Of a DNA stretch of 15,743 nt, positions 1-8,077 are shown in pieces. Each line of letters begins with the position of its first letter. Position 1 is the stretch's first letter. Made by a program: the position numbers and the translations under genes. Source of the DNA: Limisoma sp963590405 (GTDB lineage Bacteria; Bacteroidota; Bacteroidia; Bacteroidales; Muribaculaceae); assembly GCA_963590405.1 (NCBI GenBank), contig CAVAPE010000056.1, positions 1 to 15,743 of the forward strand, written 5' to 3'. The notes beneath the pieces are model-generated. The model was not told where the DNA came from and searched no databases. It saw only the letters and a program-made list of their open reading frames with translations.

Positions 1-894
1 CAGTTACAATCCGTACAGATGCAGAAGATTGAGTCCAAGCCAACAATTTTCGGCAAACGAGTATTGCGTCGGACAGAATCGCTCGGCAAACGCCTTGTAG
101 GAAATTCAGGAGTTGCAAATAAAACTACAAAGTCATCAAGCGTCATAACTGTTTACACAAAGTGCGGAAAATCAGTTCAAGCTCTTTTGCGTGACGAAAT
201 GTCGGATTATGATATTGGATATTTGGATGGCTATTATGATGCAAGTTTCCCAAATGCGACAAGAATCAGCTCTTCCACAAGCACATATAATTGTCATGGA
301 TATGCTTGGTGTAAGAGTGATGGGGGGACTACCTGCTGGATAAATGCGGGTGATGATAATTCGAATATTTCGAAATATTGGACAAACGATTACTATACGT
401 CAACGACAGAGAGCATGGCGGTAAAGATTCATTATGCAAATTCAGACCATTCCGCTGTAAATGATGGTAATGGAATGTATGTTTCAAAGTGGGGTAGTTG
501 TGCGTTGATGCGTCATGCTCCAGCTTATGGTCCTTATCCGGATATGCTTACTCGTAATTACTATACTGATTGTGAGAAAGTATATTATGGGGGTTTGATA
601 ACTGTCGATGGTGGCGACGGCCTATATGAAGTCGGAACGACGGAGGTTTTTTCAATACCAATTAAAGGTAGTGTGTTGCCCTCAGGGAGTAAAGTAAAGA
701 AAGTATGGACAGTTGACAATGCGAAAGGGAATGATGCGATTGGAAGTGATGTCTATTTGACAGAAAAAAGTGACGGCGTTGCAGAAATTACATTTAACCG
801 TACAGGGGAGTATTACATCAATTATGTAGTTTCATTAAAAGACAGTGGACAACAACTGGTGAATTATTACTTTTCAGCATTTGTAACTTTGTAA
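1..894 (+). CDS. Putative Cys/His (papain-like fold) hydrolase, 5' partial
   Basis: The reading frame is open from base 1 (codons for Q-L-Q-S-V-Q precede the first ATG at 19) and no ribosome binding site precedes that ATG, so the gene probably begins upstream of the window. From the ATG, 291 residues are visible. Two short conserved-looking blocks stand out: YNCHGYAW (Cys92-His93) and DHSAV (His144) followed by YVSKWGS (about 154-160). A Cys in N-C-H-G-Y-A followed about 50 residues later by His in D-H-S resembles the Cys/His order of NlpC/P60, CHAP and papain-like hydrolases; this assignment is inferred from motifs. Residues about 190-291 look like a beta-rich, Ig-like C-terminal domain. It ends 10 bp before the TonB-dependent receptor, so the two are probably cotranscribed. 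Base composition is visibly A+T-richer than secA. Substrate and location are unknown; any signal peptide lies off the window. Confidence 0.6.
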   Translation, partial: QLQSVQMQKIESKPTIFGKRVLRRTESLGKRLVGNSGVANKTTKSSSVITVYTKCGKSVQALLRDEMSDYDIGYLDGYYDASFPNATRISSSTSTYNCHGYAWCKSDGGTTCWINAGDDNSNISKYWTNDYYTSTTESMAVKIHYANSDHSAVNDGNGMYVSKWGSCALMRHAPAYGPYPDMLTRNYYTDCEKVYYGGLITVDGGDGLYEVGTTEVFSIPIKGSVLPSGSKVKKVWTVDNAKGNDAIGSDVYLTEKSDGVAEITFNRTGEYYINYVVSLKDSGQQLVNYYFSAFVTL

Positions 895-904
895 TATAAT
901 TATT

Positions 905-3463
905 ATGGAAAAAATCATTTTAATCTTGACGCTAATGCTGTGCAGTATAACGGCAACGGGGCAGTCGGTCAAAGGCTATGTCCTTGACGATGAGACCGGA
1001 GAGCCTTTGGAGGCGGCAAGCATCTATGCTCAGCATTGGGGGAAAGGTACAGCGACTTCTGCCAACGGCTATTTCGAACTGGCAATAGGCAAAAGCGGCT
1101 CTGTAGATTTGAAGGTTAGTTATGTGGGTTACAAAGAATTAACGATAACGGTAAAGACGGGTAGTGCGCCAGTAAATATTCGCTTGGTGCGAGGCGCAGA
1201 GTTGCAAGGGGTACAAGTATATGGAGCACGTCATGATTTCGGTGTAAAAGCGTCTCAGATGAGCGCGCAGGCGTTGTCGGCGAAACAAGTAAAGGAAATA
1301 CCGGCATTGTTTGGAGAGGTGGATGTGATGAAAGCGTTGCAGCGTTTGCCAGGTGTGCAGTCGTCGATTGACGGCACGGCTGGCATCTTTGTTCGCGGCG
1401 GTAACTACGACCAGAATCTGATTACGCTCGACGGGTCAACACTCTACAATGGAGAGCATTTGAAGGGATTCGTGTCGGCAATAAATGCCGAGATGGTCGA
1501 CAATGTGGTACTCTATAAGGGCGCATTTCCTGCACGCTATGGCAACCGCCTGTCGAGCATTGTAGACATAGGCATACACGAAGGCGATTTTGAGAAATAT
1601 CACGGCAATCTGTCAGTCGGTCTATTGTCTTCGAAAGTGCAGGCTGAGGGTCCGATATGGAAAGGACATACATCTTTCAATGTGGCAGCGCGTGCATCCT
1701 ATTTTGATGCAATTGTGCAACCTCAGCTCAAAAAAATCTACGACAATAAGAATGCAATGGCACCTTACGCAAAGATGAATTTCTATGATGTCAATGCAAA
1801 GTTGGTGCACCGCTTTTCTGAACGCGACAGGCTGTCGGCTGTTTTCTATTGGGGTAAGGATGTAAGCAATTCCTCGCCGACCGACAACAGATCTTATTTC
1901 GAGAGCGAAAGTCTGGGGCAGCTTAGAACACAGTCGAATACGACACGGAACAATTGGTCGAATCTTGTGTCGAGTCTGTTTTGGACGCACACAAATGGCG
2001 AAAGGTTTATGCTAAATCTAAATGCCAGTTTTAGCCTTTATGACTACAAGCTGTTATATCATTCTGAAGAGTATTATGAAAAATGGCATAACAACAAAGA
2101 GAAAGATGAAGATGAAGAAGGAATAATAGAAAAAGTTGAGAAAGTGACAGACCAATCGTCAGAAGCAAAATCACTAACCGATTATAATTCTAAAGTTGCA
2201 GACGCATCATTTGCTGCCGATTTCCGATTCCGACCTATTGCATTCCATGATTTTCGGTGGGGTGTAAAGGCTTCATTGCAGCAATTGTCTCCGATAATCA
2301 ATGCTTATGGCGAAAGTCATGTGTTCTCTAACAATAGGTGGACTGACGTTTTGATTGACCGTACGATTGGCGAACGACAAGATTTGCTGACAGCAAGCAT
2401 TTATGCAGAAGACGACTGGGAGGTAGCATCTTGGTTTAAAGCAAATATCGGCTTGCGCTATTCGTTGTATTCAGTAAAGAACAAGTCCTATAATTCTCTT
2501 GAGCCGAGGGCTTCTGTGCGTTTTCTGCTTACTCCGGTGATGGCTCTGAAACTGTCGTATGCAAGGATGTCGCAAGGTGTGCACTTGCTGAGTAGTAGCA
2601 ACATCATTATGCCGTCGGACATTTGGGTGCCAGTAACTGAAAATATCCCGTTGATGCGATCCGACCAATATGCAGGAGGTGTGAACTACGAGATTCTAAA
2701 AGGTCTTGACGTGTCGCTTGAAGGCTACTACAAGACAATGGACAATGTGCTGGAATACAAAAATGGCTCATCCTGGCTTAATTGTACTGGCGATTGGCAA
2801 AGCCTTGTCAATTTAGGGGAAGGGCGCACTTACGGTGTTGAACTTATGGCGCAGCGCACTGTTGGAAAAACCACAGGCTGGGTGAGTTACACTTGGTCAA
2901 AGTCATTGCGCACGTTTGACCGTCCAGGGCAGGAACTGAATGGCGGACGTGAATTCCCCGCTGGCAACGACAAGCGCCATAATTTCAACATTGTTGTTGT
3001 GCAGCAATTAGGCAAACATTGGAAGGTGTCTGCATCGTGGACTTTCCAAAGCGGACGGCGTGGCGTTCTGGCTGCGGCTTCGATGTTCGGCAGTCAAATT
3101 TACGAGTATAATACTACCTATAAGCCAGAGTCGTCGTGGAGTGAACCACCTGAATATCTGTTGAATCCCGAGGAGGCAGCTCATTTATCACAAAATCCTG
3201 GTTTATTTACGACCTATCGTGAGCGAAACAATTTTAAGTTGCCGAATGTACACCATCTGGACATTGACATTGCATATTCCGTGAAGCACCGTAGATTCGG
3301 TGAGAGCGTGATTAATTTGTCGTTGTATAATGTGTATAACCATCAAAACATTTCCAATGTTTTTCTCGGATATAAAGGCATTCCAGGTAGAGAAATATAT
3401 ACTCTCAAGGGTATTTGCATGTTCCCGTTTATGCCTTCTTTGACCTATACATTAAAATTCTAA
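905..3463 (+). CDS. TonB-dependent outer-membrane receptor with carboxypeptidase-like regulatory domain
   Basis: An 852-residue outer-membrane active transporter. Residues 1-20 are a signal peptide (MEKIILILTLMLCSITATGQ). Residues about 22-105 form the carboxypeptidase-regulatory-like beta domain (VKGYVLDDETGEPLEAASI, then NGYFELAI and VSYVGY) common at the N terminus of Bacteroidota receptors. The plug follows at about 128-230, with LQRLPGVQSS, GIFVRGGNYDQNLITLDG and FPARYGNRLSSIVDI. The rest is the beta barrel, including GEGRTYGVELMAQRT and GWVSYTWSKS, and it ends in SLTYTLKF with the C-terminal Phe typical of outer-membrane barrels. The partner is the DUF4249 lipoprotein 4 bp downstream rather than a SusD, so a SusC-type glycan importer is not indicated; the ligand is unknown. 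An unusual Lys/Glu/Asp-rich stretch lies at about 388-422, probably in a loop. No promoter is visible in the 10 bp after the upstream gene, so transcription probably starts upstream. Confidence 0.93.
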   Translation: MEKIILILTLMLCSITATGQSVKGYVLDDETGEPLEAASIYAQHWGKGTATSANGYFELAIGKSGSVDLKVSYVGYKELTITVKTGSAPVNIRLVRGAELQGVQVYGARHDFGVKASQMSAQALSAKQVKEIPALFGEVDVMKALQRLPGVQSSIDGTAGIFVRGGNYDQNLITLDGSTLYNGEHLKGFVSAINAEMVDNVVLYKGAFPARYGNRLSSIVDIGIHEGDFEKYHGNLSVGLLSSKVQAEGPIWKGHTSFNVAARASYFDAIVQPQLKKIYDNKNAMAPYAKMNFYDVNAKLVHRFSERDRLSAVFYWGKDVSNSSPTDNRSYFESESLGQLRTQSNTTRNNWSNLVSSLFWTHTNGERFMLNLNASFSLYDYKLLYHSEEYYEKWHNNKEKDEDEEGIIEKVEKVTDQSSEAKSLTDYNSKVADASFAADFRFRPIAFHDFRWGVKASLQQLSPIINAYGESHVFSNNRWTDVLIDRTIGERQDLLTASIYAEDDWEVASWFKANIGLRYSLYSVKNKSYNSLEPRASVRFLLTPVMALKLSYARMSQGVHLLSSSNIIMPSDIWVPVTENIPLMRSDQYAGGVNYEILKGLDVSLEGYYKTMDNVLEYKNGSSWLNCTGDWQSLVNLGEGRTYGVELMAQRTVGKTTGWVSYTWSKSLRTFDRPGQELNGGREFPAGNDKRHNFNIVVVQQLGKHWKVSASWTFQSGRRGVLAAASMFGSQIYEYNTTYKPESSWSEPPEYLLNPEEAAHLSQNPGLFTTYRERNNFKLPNVHHLDIDIAYSVKHRRFGESVINLSLYNVYNHQNISNVFLGYKGIPGREIYTLKGICMFPFMPSLTYTLKF

Positions 3464-3467
3464 GAGT

Positions 3468-4487
3468 ATGAAACATTTAAAATATCTCATATTGTCATTT
3501 AGCATAGTGTTTGTTATGCTGACAAGTTGCGAAAAGGAGCTTGATTTCAAAGGGAGTGAAGATGTTGTTGAAGCAATAGGTATGACTGTCCTTGCAAGTC
3601 CAGACACCACGCTTGAGGCTGTTGTAGCACACACATATCCATTTACGCGTATTAATCCACAGCAATATGACGTGAGAAAGAATCCTAATGCAGAATCGGC
3701 AGTTTCTGGACTGTTTAAAAAAACAGCAGTGCTGGACACGGCAGTTGTATCATATTCGGTTAATGGTGCTACGCCGAAACCTATGTATTACAATGTAGAT
3801 TCACATACTTTCCGTTGCGATTATCAACCAAAACTCGGTGATGTGATTGAAGTTTTTGCCTCCGACCCGAGTTATCCCACGGCATCAGCAAAATTTACTG
3901 TGCCGACTACCCCCAGCGCCTATGCAGAGATTGTCAGTGGGAACAAGTATCAGCAATACTATACAGTAGATCATATTGAAACAGGACGCGTTGATGGCGG
4001 ACAGGACACTGTGGCTGATGTTAGAATTCGCTTGAAGGGCATTGATACTTCAAAGTATTATCGGCTTGTTGTTCGGAGCATGACGGAAACAGAAGTAGAC
4101 GGACAAACGGTTTGGGATACCAACGAATGCTTCCATTCTTCGGATTTGATATTCCGGGATATGAGGTTGCTTAAACCGCGACATGGGTGGTATAGCAAGT
4201 TTAGTAATTTGTTTGAAGGAGCGGCTGTCAATGCTGAAGAGTACGAATGCGTAGTGACAACACGTCTGAGACGAGGCGATGTGGGCAAGCGCATAGTTGA
4301 AGTGGAATTGCAGACTATTACAGAGGATTTGTACCATTATCTGAAGTCTGTGATGCTCTATGAAGTTTATGCCCAAATGAGCCTTGACGAGCAAACTGAA
4401 GCAGTGCAGATTTTCAGCAACATCAACGGCGGCTACGGCATCGCTGGCGCATTGGTCAGAAGCCAGAAGCAAACTATAGCGTTCTAA
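3468..4487 (+). CDS. DUF4249 family lipoprotein, partner of the TonB-dependent receptor
   Basis: A 339-residue predicted lipoprotein. The N terminus is a type II signal peptide with lipobox VMLTSC (Cys21), followed by EKELDF, the usual start of DUF4249 proteins. The body is beta-rich with typical family features: an early region with VVAHTYPFTR and a Pro-rich stretch, a middle segment (AKFTVPTTPSA), and a C-terminal half with conserved YHYLKSVMLYE and INGGYGIAGAL near the end. DUF4249 proteins are usually encoded directly after a TonB-dependent receptor, as here with a 4-bp gap, and are thought to be accessory surface or periplasmic lipoproteins of that transporter; their exact role is not established. 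It is the last gene of its operon: the terminator hairpin starts 19 bp after the stop codon. The lipobox makes it a possible client of the N-acyltransferase encoded at 9646-10824. Confidence 0.88.
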   Translation: MKHLKYLILSFSIVFVMLTSCEKELDFKGSEDVVEAIGMTVLASPDTTLEAVVAHTYPFTRINPQQYDVRKNPNAESAVSGLFKKTAVLDTAVVSYSVNGATPKPMYYNVDSHTFRCDYQPKLGDVIEVFASDPSYPTASAKFTVPTTPSAYAEIVSGNKYQQYYTVDHIETGRVDGGQDTVADVRIRLKGIDTSKYYRLVVRSMTETEVDGQTVWDTNECFHSSDLIFRDMRLLKPRHGWYSKFSNLFEGAAVNAEEYECVVTTRLRRGDVGKRIVEVELQTITEDLYHYLKSVMLYEVYAQMSLDEQTEAVQIFSNINGGYGIAGALVRSQKQTIAF

Positions 4488-4506
4488 GAAATCGTTGATA
4501 TACACA

Positions 4507-4543
4507 AAAAAATCCCGCGAACCATCAATTCGCGGGATTTTTT
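4507..4543. terminator. Bidirectional intrinsic terminator between DUF4249 gene and secA
   Basis: A perfect 15-bp inverted repeat (4507-4521 and 4529-4543) with a 7-base loop. The core TCCCGCGAA/TTCGCGGGA is G+C-rich and flanked by six A on the left and six T on the right. It sits between two convergent genes, so each strand gives a G+C hairpin followed by a U tract. It can end both the receptor operon (plus) and the secA transcript (minus). Confidence 0.92.
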
Positions 4544-4573
4544 ATGTCGGATTTTTATGTCGGGGTTGGTTTT

Positions 4574-7500
4574 CTAAACGAGACCTTTGCCGTGGCAGTT
4601 CTTGTACTTCTTGCCGCTGCCGCATGGACATGGGTCATTGCGACCTACCTTCGGACCTACTTTGATAGGGTCGGTGTGGCGTGGACCTTGCGGGCCGCGA
4701 GCTGCCTGACGTTGTGCATCCTGACCAGGATATTCCTCCTTGTGGGCAGTGTATTTGCTGTAGTCTTCGTGGCGCTCTGGTGCGGCTACAGGCTCGGCTG
4801 TAGGCATCGACGGCGATACGGAAGTGTTGCTATAGCGTGGAGCAGGGATGCGAGGGCTATTGTCTGCCTGACGCGGAGCCTCTTGCTCGGGCATCGGCTC
4901 TTCGCGTGGTGGCTGACTTTGTGCCTGCATTGGGATGTGTCCGCGCATCAGGGTGGCAACTGCCTTGGCGTTCATGTTGTCGAGCATTGCATCAAACATC
5001 TTGAACGACTCAATCTTGTAGATTACCAGCGGGTCTTTCTGCTCGTAACTTGCGTTTTGCACTGACTGGCGCAGTTGGTCGAGTTCGCGGAGGTGCTCCT
5101 TCCATGCCTCGTCGATGCTCATAAGCAGGATGGCTTTCTGCCATGCCTTAGCGATGTTCTTGCAGCCTTCGTTGTACGATTCTTCAAGGTCAACAGTGAT
5201 GCCGAAGATGCGTTTGCCGTCGGCGATTGGCACGCGAACGAGACCTTTGCCGCCGCGGTTCTCAACGATGTCGGTGATTACCGGCATTGCGGTTTCGGTC
5301 ATCTTCTCAGTGCGCTGGTTGAAGGTGGTGATGGCAAGTTTGTAGATAGCGTCCACTTGCTTGTCGTCGCTCATGCTCTTGTATTCTTCTTCGCTGAACG
5401 GTGGCTCGAAGCCGAAGGTGGTGAGCACGTCCATGCGGAGGTCTTCATATTCGTCCTGTGCGCCGTAGCGTTTCACGATGTTGCCTACAGTCTCGAAGAG
5501 CATGTTCATAATGTCGATGCCGATACGCTCGCCCATCAATGCGTGGTGGCGACGAGTGTAGATAACCTTGCGTTGCGCGTTCATCACGTCGTCGTATTCG
5601 AGCAGGCGCTTACGGATACCGAAGTTGTTTTCCTCAACGCGTTTCTGGGCGTTCTCGATGGCGTTGGTAACCATCTTTGCCTCGATAGGCTCGCCCTCTT
5701 TCAAGCCGAGGTGGTCGAGCATCTTGACTACGCGGTCGGTGGCGAAGAGGCGCATCACGGTGTCTTCAAACGACACGAAGAACACTGACGAACCTGGGTC
5801 GCCCTGACGGCCGGCACGTCCGCGCAACTGGCGGTCGACGCGGCGTGACTCGTGGCGCTCTGTACCGATGATTGCCAAACCGCCGGCGGCTTTCACCTCT
5901 GGCGCAAGTTTGATGTCGGTACCACGACCTGCCATGTTGGTGGCGATAGTCACAACGGCTTTCTGACCAGCGTGAGCCACGATTTCAGCCTCTTTCTGGT
6001 GCAACTTGGCGTTGAGCACATTGTGAGGAATGCGGCGCAACTGGAGCATGCGGCTGAGCAACTCGGAGATTTCCACCGATGTTGTGCCGACAAGCACTGG
6101 GCGTCCGGCATCAACCATCTTTTGGATTTCGTCGATTACGGCGTTGTATTTTTCTTTCTTTGTCTTGTAGACGCGGTCGTTCATGTCGATACGTGCCACT
6201 GGACGGTTGGTCGGGATGGTCACTACATCGAGTTTATAGATGTCCCAGAACTCGCCTGCCTCGGTTTCTGCCGTACCGGTCATACCAGCCAACTTGTGGT
6301 ACATGCGGAAGTAGTTCTGCAATGTGATGGTAGCGAATGTCTGTGTGGCGGCTTCAACCTTCACGCCCTCCTTGGCTTCGATGGCTTGGTGGAGTCCATC
6401 GCTGTAGCGGCGACCTTCCATGATACGACCTGTCTGCTCGTCGACAATCTTGATTTTGTTGTCGTCAATCACATATTCGATGTCGCGGTCGAAGAGGGTG
6501 TAAGCCTTGAGCAACTGGTTGACTGTGTGCACGCGTTCTGCCTTGATGGCATAGTTCTGTGCGTAGGCAGCCTTCTTCTCGGCTTTTTCCTCGGCTGTGA
6601 TGTTCTCGTTTTCGAGTTCTGCGAGTTGGGTGGTGATGTCAGGCAGGATGAAGAACGTTGGGTCATCGGTCTTGCCGGTGAGCACGTCGATACCCTTGTC
6701 GGTCAACTCGATGCTGCGGTTCTTCTCGTCGATGACGAAGTACAGAGGGTCGGTGGCAATAGGCATCTGCTTGTTGTTGTCCTGCATGTAGTAAGCCTCG
6801 GTTTCGAGCAGCAATGGCTTGATGCCGTCCTGGCTGAGGTATTTGATGAGTGGACCGTACTTAGGCAGACCTTTGTAGGCGCGGAACAGTAGGAGAGCAC
6901 CTTCTTTGCGGGTGTCCTTGTCGTCGGACGCAATCATCTTCTTGGCATCGGTGAGGAGCGAAGTGACGAGTTTGCGCTGAGCGGCAACCACTGCCTCTAC
7001 ATTCGGCTTAAACTGCTCGAACATCTGGTCGTCGCCCTTAGGAATAGGACCGGAGATGATGAGCGGTGTGCGGGCATCGTCGATAAGCACTGAGTCGACC
7101 TCATCGACAATGGCGAAGTTGTGTGGACGCTGCACGAGGTCTTCAGGCGATGTAGCCATATTGTCGCGCAGGTAGTCGAAACCAAATTCGTTGTTCGTAC
7201 CGAAAGTGATGTCGGCGTTGTATGCCTTGCGGCGGGCAGGAGAGTTAGGCTCGTGCTTGTCGATGCAGTCGACCGACAGACCGTGGAACATATAGAGCGG
7301 ACCCATCCATTCGGAGTCACGCTTGGCAAGATAGTCGTTGACGGTGACCATGTGCACGCCGTTGCCAGTCAATGCGTTGAGGAACACCGGAAGGGTTGCC
7401 ACGAGGGTTTTACCTTCACCGGTAGCCATCTCTGAGATTTTGCCTTGGTGAAGCACGATACCGCCGATGAGTTGCACGTCGTAGTGAACCATGTCCCAAA

Positions 7501-7999
7501 CCACTTCGTTGCCGCCGGCAATCCAGTGGTTGCGGTAGAGAGCCTTGTCGCCCTCAATGGTGATGAAGTCTTTGCCCTCGGCTGCGAGTTCGCGGTCGAA
7601 GTCGCTTGCTGTCACCTCGATAGTCTCGTTCTGAGCGAAGCGGCGCGCTGTTTCGCGTACTATAGCAAATACCTCAGGGAGATAGTTGTCGAGTTCTTTC
7701 TCGAGCACTTCGAGGATGTCTTTCTCGATGCCATCGATTTTCTCCCAATAAGGCTCGCGGTTTTCGTATTCGATTGACTCAATCTCTTTTTTGATGTCGG
7801 CAATCTCTTGGCGTTTGGCAGCAACGCTGTCCTTAAGCGCGGCGCGGATTTTGGTGATGCGGTCGCGGAGTTCGTCGTTGCTCAGCGATGCCAAAGTGGG
7901 GTAGATCTCGTTGATCTTCGCCACGATAGGCTGGATTTCGCGCAAGTCGCGTTGCGACTTGTTGCCAAATAGTTTTTTCAGGAAATCATTGAATCCCAT
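4574..7999 (-). CDS. secA: Preprotein translocase ATPase subunit SecA (Bacteroidota long form)
   Basis: The motor ATPase that drives preproteins through SecYEG. At 1141 residues it is longer than the 901-residue E. coli protein. Visible motifs are Walker A MATGEGKTLVA (GEGKT at 194-198), Walker B FAIVDEVDSVLIDDARTP (DE at 299-300), GRRYSDGLHQAIEAKEGV (529-546), FRMYHKLAGMTGTAETEAG (564-582), and the helicase motif GTERHESRRVDRQLRGRAGR (712-731). The C-terminal zinc motif is CPCGSGKKYKNCH (Cys1124, Cys1126, Cys1135, His1136), after a Pro/Gln/Glu-rich linker. Extra length lies in a charged N-terminal segment (about 58-100), an insertion before HYDVQLIGG (about 123-170), and about 65 extra residues between the DEVDS motif and FVIDEKNRSIELTDKG (about 330-420), as in other Bacteroidota SecA. 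The start MGFNDFLKKLFGNKSQRDL fits the family. The 78-bp upstream spacer has no clear TAnnTTTG element, so cotranscription with the upstream genes is likely but unproven. Confidence 0.98.
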   Translation of the reverse strand: MGFNDFLKKLFGNKSQRDLREIQPIVAKINEIYPTLASLSNDELRDRITKIRAALKDSVAAKRQEIADIKKEIESIEYENREPYWEKIDGIEKDILEVLEKELDNYLPEVFAIVRETARRFAQNETIEVTASDFDRELAAEGKDFITIEGDKALYRNHWIAGGNEVVWDMVHYDVQLIGGIVLHQGKISEMATGEGKTLVATLPVFLNALTGNGVHMVTVNDYLAKRDSEWMGPLYMFHGLSVDCIDKHEPNSPARRKAYNADITFGTNNEFGFDYLRDNMATSPEDLVQRPHNFAIVDEVDSVLIDDARTPLIISGPIPKGDDQMFEQFKPNVEAVVAAQRKLVTSLLTDAKKMIASDDKDTRKEGALLLFRAYKGLPKYGPLIKYLSQDGIKPLLLETEAYYMQDNNKQMPIATDPLYFVIDEKNRSIELTDKGIDVLTGKTDDPTFFILPDITTQLAELENENITAEEKAEKKAAYAQNYAIKAERVHTVNQLLKAYTLFDRDIEYVIDDNKIKIVDEQTGRIMEGRRYSDGLHQAIEAKEGVKVEAATQTFATITLQNYFRMYHKLAGMTGTAETEAGEFWDIYKLDVVTIPTNRPVARIDMNDRVYKTKKEKYNAVIDEIQKMVDAGRPVLVGTTSVEISELLSRMLQLRRIPHNVLNAKLHQKEAEIVAHAGQKAVVTIATNMAGRGTDIKLAPEVKAAGGLAIIGTERHESRRVDRQLRGRAGRQGDPGSSVFFVSFEDTVMRLFATDRVVKMLDHLGLKEGEPIEAKMVTNAIENAQKRVEENNFGIRKRLLEYDDVMNAQRKVIYTRRHHALMGERIGIDIMNMLFETVGNIVKRYGAQDEYEDLRMDVLTTFGFEPPFSEEEYKSMSDDKQVDAIYKLAITTFNQRTEKMTETAMPVITDIVENRGGKGLVRVPIADGKRIFGITVDLEESYNEGCKNIAKAWQKAILLMSIDEAWKEHLRELDQLRQSVQNASYEQKDPLVIYKIESFKMFDAMLDNMNAKAVATLMRGHIPMQAQSQPPREEPMPEQEAPRQADNSPRIPAPRYSNTSVSPSMPTAEPVAAPERHEDYSKYTAHKEEYPGQDAQRQAARGPQGPRHTDPIKVGPKVGRNDPCPCGSGKKYKNCHGKGLV

Positions 8000-8077
8000 A
8001 ATTATGTTTTGTTTTTTGTTTATAATCTTGTGAGTTTGCCCAATGGAATGAGGTTTGGGCGCAGACTGTGCCGCCGC

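Noticed and set aside
905..4487. SusC/SusD polysaccharide utilisation pair
   Set aside because: The second gene is a DUF4249 lipoprotein, not a SusD-like helical lipoprotein, and no glycoside hydrolase is nearby.
4544..5065. Plus-strand open frame of 173 codons overlapping the 3' end of secA
   Set aside because: It starts at the end of the terminator hairpin, is antisense to the conserved zinc motif of SecA, and shows no recognisable domain.
5075..7777. Several long plus-strand open frames (5075-5788, 5852-6892, 7445-7777) opposite secA
   Set aside because: They lie wholly antisense to a clearly real secA, have Val/His/Cys-rich compositions with no domain motifs, and arise from the codon bias of the sense gene.
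8000..8077. Promoter in the spacer before secA
   Set aside because: The minus strand is A+T-rich near the start codon but has no TAnnTTTG element with a spaced TTG, so I could not support a promoter call.
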